Positions 6,318 through 8,402 of a DNA stretch of 8,402 nt are shown here, in pieces. Both the position numbers and the translations under genes were made by a program. This DNA comes from MGBC113645 sp036308445 (lineage in GTDB: Bacteria > Bacillota_I > Bacilli_A > Erysipelotrichales > Coprobacillaceae): positions 1 to 8,402 of the forward strand of contig JAXJVS010000123.1 of assembly GCA_036308445.1 (NCBI GenBank), written 5' to 3'. Below the pieces are notes generated by a model. That model made no database searches. It was not told the origin of the DNA and worked only from the letters and a program-made list of their open reading frames with translations. How positions within the stretch are numbered: position 1 is the stretch's first letter; each line of letters starts with the position of its first letter.

Positions 6318-7031
6318 TTATTGCTTCGCCTTCTTAAATCTATCAACAAAAACGAATCCACCAATACCTAAGCATAATACCCAGATAACGATGCTCATAG
6401 TTCCACTAAGTGGAGTGTTATATGTGAATGCTACTCCAGAAGTAGCAGCTGGAGAAACGCTACCACTAGCCCCTACTGTACGATATCCGTCTTCAGTTAC
6501 GTTTAATTTTTGGCTTGCATATTTAGCTGGAGTAGTAACTTTTACAGTTTCCATTCCTTCTGGTGCATATACTGTTACTGCATATTTACCAATTGTAGCT
6601 TGAAATTGGTTAGTAAATGTATAGCTAATTGCATAGTTAGGTGAACCATTATCTTCATCTGTTTTTTCTGTTGGATAGAATCCAGCAACTGTGAATGTTG
6701 CAACGATTTCAGTTTCTTCTTTAGTATTAACTAAAACACGATAGAAAGTAACTTCGCCATTTGCAACTTCTTCTAATTCACCAGCAACATTATCCCCTGT
6801 TACACTTACAGGTGTTGTGTCAGTTAATGTTTTAATTAAATAAATATATCCACCCGCATCAGCTGTACCTTTAACAGTTACAGTTAATTCGGCATCAGTT
6901 TCTCCTGTAGGTTTAAAAATTTCACTATATTCTGCAATTTCAGGGTACTCAGCCGCTTTTACAGGAGCCACCATTAACCCAAGACTAAGTACTAAAGCAG
7001 AAATAATTGTTAATAATTTAAATTTTTTCAT
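6318..7031 (-). CDS. Signal-peptide protein with β-rich ectodomain and C-terminal membrane anchor, function unknown
   Basis: I do not recognise a family for this 237-residue protein. It begins with a classic signal peptide: Lys2-Lys3, a hydrophobic stretch, then APVKA-AE, with likely cleavage after Ala26. The mature part (27-210) is acidic and rich in Thr, Val and Tyr with alternating patterns (for example AELTVTVKGTADAGGYIYLI and GKYAVTVYAPEG), which suggests β-sandwich folds. A hydrophobic segment (212-229) followed by RFKKAKQ predicts one membrane anchor with a short positive tail inside, so the domain faces outward. The tail looks like a sortase signal in shape but has no LPXTG motif. Only two Cys-free extracellular halves are seen; the single Cys (220) is within the membrane. 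The ribosome binding site AGGAGG overlaps the transporter's stop and the next gene follows after 2 nt. This suggests a role with the transporter, such as a tethered accessory or ligand-capturing domain. That is inference. Confidence 0.8.
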   Translation of the reverse strand: MKKFKLLTIISALVLSLGLMVAPVKAAEYPEIAEYSEIFKPTGETDAELTVTVKGTADAGGYIYLIKTLTDTTPVSVTGDNVAGELEEVANGEVTFYRVLVNTKEETEIVATFTVAGFYPTEKTDEDNGSPNYAISYTFTNQFQATIGKYAVTVYAPEGMETVKVTTPAKYASQKLNVTEDGYRTVGASGSVSPAATSGVAFTYNTPLSGTMSIVIWVLCLGIGGFVFVDRFKKAKQ

Positions 7032-7038
7032 CTTTCTA

Positions 7039-7044
7039 TCCTCC
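7039..7044 (-). promoter_or_regulatory. Ribosome binding site overlapping the transporter stop
   Basis: The minus strand reads TAGGAGGATAGAAAGATG, in which the transporter's TAG stop (7044-7046) shares its G with AGGAGG. Translation of the surface protein is therefore closely tied to the transporter's. Confidence 0.8.
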
Positions 7045-8402
7045 TATACTAGTCCTACAATTGGGAATAATGTGAAGTAAGCTACTAATAATAATAACCA
7101 TTTAATGAATAATATAATCATACCATAAATGAACTGATCTTTCACTTCAAAGTAACCTGTACTGAAGAAGATTAAGTTTGGTTTACAATGTGGTGGTAAT
7201 GTAATACTATCACAGATTGTAAATGATGCAGGTAATGCTAATAATACTGGGTTCATACCAGCAGTCATTGCAATGGTAATTAACGCAGGAATTAAGATAA
7301 TTACACGTACATTCTTAGAAGTAAATACTAAGTGAGAGAAACTTGCAATAAACATAGCAACTGCATATAACATGAAATGGTTCATGTTAGCTAAGTCAAA
7401 GTTATTAAAAATTGAATTCAATAAGAATGAAGCAGCACCAGAAGCATCAAGCGCTAAACCTACTGCGTAAGCACCACATGAGAAAATCATTAAGTCCCAA
7501 GGAATCTTAGTTTCTTTCCAATTTAAGATACCAATATAAGGCATATAGAATAAAGCAGCAGCTAATACAGCAACCATAACCAAGTTAATTTCGAATCCAA
7601 ACAATGAAACATGTTTACCATCTGTAGCCCATAAGAATACAGTTAAAGCGAAAATTGCTAAAGCTTTCCATTCAACTGAAGTCATAGGCCCCAAATCTTT
7701 TAATTGCTGTTTTAATTCAGCGTTAGGGTCTGTTTGTCCTTCTGATAAAGGTGGAGTTTTAACTTCGCTAGGGAATAAAATATTACCAACAATAATTGTA
7801 ATAACTAAAATAATGATAGTGATAGGCATACTTCCTGCGAACCATTGTCCCCAAGTAATATCTGCACCAGCCATATCTTTAATATAACCAACTGCTAAGA
7901 TTTGTCCAGCAGTAGCTGTTAAGATACCTTCAGTAGAAATGTTATTGAAGATAACTTCTTGTATCATCATATTTTTACCAAAGTTTGATTTACCAGGTTC
8001 AGCTTTATAAACCTTTAATACCATCATACAAATTGGTAACAACATAGCTGCACGAGCAGTAGTTGAAGGAACAACGAATGCTAATAAAACGTTAACAACA
8101 CCTAAAGCGATTAAAGCCTTATTTGCAGTTGTACCGAATTTAGATACGATAAATAATGCAAGTCTCTTTGCAAATCCAGATTTTTCCATACCTGATGTAA
8201 TGATAAATGCAGCTAACATTAACCAGATAACATCTTGTCCAAATACTGCAAGAGCTTCGCTTTGTGTCCAGCCTCCTAAGAAGACTAAGAAACAAATACC
8301 CACTAATGCACTTGCATATGTAGGAATAGCTTGCGATACCCATAATACGAATGCCATAAAGAATACTGCCATAACTGTTTTACCCTGTAAAGTTAATGCA
8401 GC
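7044..8402 (-). CDS. DASS/SLC13-family anion permease, 5' end cut by window edge
   Basis: This integral membrane protein is predicted to import di- or tricarboxylates or another anion, usually coupled to Na+ or by exchange. The reading frame is open to the window edge (ten codons, AALTLQGKTV, precede the first visible Met at 8372), so the true start is outside. The 452 residues seen cover most of a family member of about 470-500. Ten or more hydrophobic segments are visible, with a hydrophilic loop in the middle (about 210-245). Family landmarks include the VVPSTTARAAMLLP segment (about 110-123 of the visible part), in the place of the first SNT-type motif, and the C-terminal TLPPHCKPNLIFFSTGYFEVKD (split at about 401-422), in the place of the LPxxTPPNxIxxxxGYxxxKD motif. 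The classic Ser-Asn-Thr triplet is not present in either half. Substrate cannot be assigned. It is followed 12 nt later by the tethered surface protein. Confidence 0.88.
   Translation of the reverse strand, partial: AALTLQGKTVMAVFFMAFVLWVSQAIPTYASALVGICFLVFLGGWTQSEALAVFGQDVIWLMLAAFIITSGMEKSGFAKRLALFIVSKFGTTANKALIALGVVNVLLAFVVPSTTARAAMLLPICMMVLKVYKAEPGKSNFGKNMMIQEVIFNNISTEGILTATAGQILAVGYIKDMAGADITWGQWFAGSMPITIIILVITIIVGNILFPSEVKTPPLSEGQTDPNAELKQQLKDLGPMTSVEWKALAIFALTVFLWATDGKHVSLFGFEINLVMVAVLAAALFYMPYIGILNWKETKIPWDLMIFSCGAYAVGLALDASGAASFLLNSIFNNFDLANMNHFMLYAVAMFIASFSHLVFTSKNVRVIILIPALITIAMTAGMNPVLLALPASFTICDSITLPPHCKPNLIFFSTGYFEVKDQFIYGMIILFIKWLLLLVAYFTLFPIVGLV

Noticed and set aside
6389..6410. 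LPXTG-type sortase signal in the surface protein
   Set aside because: The hydrophobic segment and positive tail have the right shape, but the preceding residues are NTPLSGTMS and no LPXTG-like motif is present, so a simple membrane anchor is more likely.
6391..6603. Plus-strand reading frame of 70 codons opposite the surface protein
   Set aside because: There is no ribosome binding site or promoter, and it is an antisense shadow of a gene with a clear signal peptide and anchor.
8140..8343. Minus-strand reading frame of 67 codons inside the permease
   Set aside because: It is out of frame with the conserved permease sequence and lacks its own ribosome binding site.

Overview
The window is AT-rich DNA in which every supported gene lies on the minus strand, so transcription runs from high to low coordinates. 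Low GC, strong AGGAGG-type ribosome binding sites, short intergenic gaps, hairpin-plus-U-run terminators and a Gram-positive-style surface protein point to a low-GC Bacillota. A gut anaerobe of the Erysipelotrichia type is a reasonable guess, but this is inference because there is no marker gene.

The layout, in transcription order, has three units. Unit 1 (8402 to about 3735) is a tightly packed four-gene operon entering from outside the window. It holds a DASS/SLC13-type anion permease (5' end cut off), a small protein with a signal peptide, a β-rich ectodomain and a C-terminal membrane anchor, an archaeal-type (ApgM/COG3635) phosphoglycerate mutase-like enzyme, and a zinc metallo-β-lactamase-fold β-CASP protein. 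The gaps are 12, 2 and 13 nt or overlap ribosome binding sites. A perfect 11-bp hairpin terminator closes the unit. Unit 2 (about 3690 to 2718) is a monocistronic class II fructose-bisphosphate aldolase with its own candidate promoter and terminator. Unit 3 (about 2706 to 97) pairs a NahK-like anomeric sugar kinase with a GH1 6-phospho-β-glycosidase-like enzyme. Their stop and start overlap (TAATG), and a terminator follows after a roughly 110-nt non-coding tail. The last 96 nt hold a palindrome and a possible promoter for a gene beyond the window.

Units 2 and 3 fit carbohydrate catabolism: glycoside cleavage, sugar phosphorylation and the aldolase step of glycolysis. Unit 1 is the least ordinary part. 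It joins an anion importer, a tethered extracellular protein of unknown function, an alkaline-phosphatase-superfamily enzyme with Thr where Ser is expected at the nucleophile position, and a nuclease-like β-CASP protein. No published system comes to mind that matches this set, but novelty cannot be established from sequence alone.

Two start codons were chosen by ribosome binding site position rather than by the longest frame: 2677 for the kinase and 5033 for the β-CASP protein.
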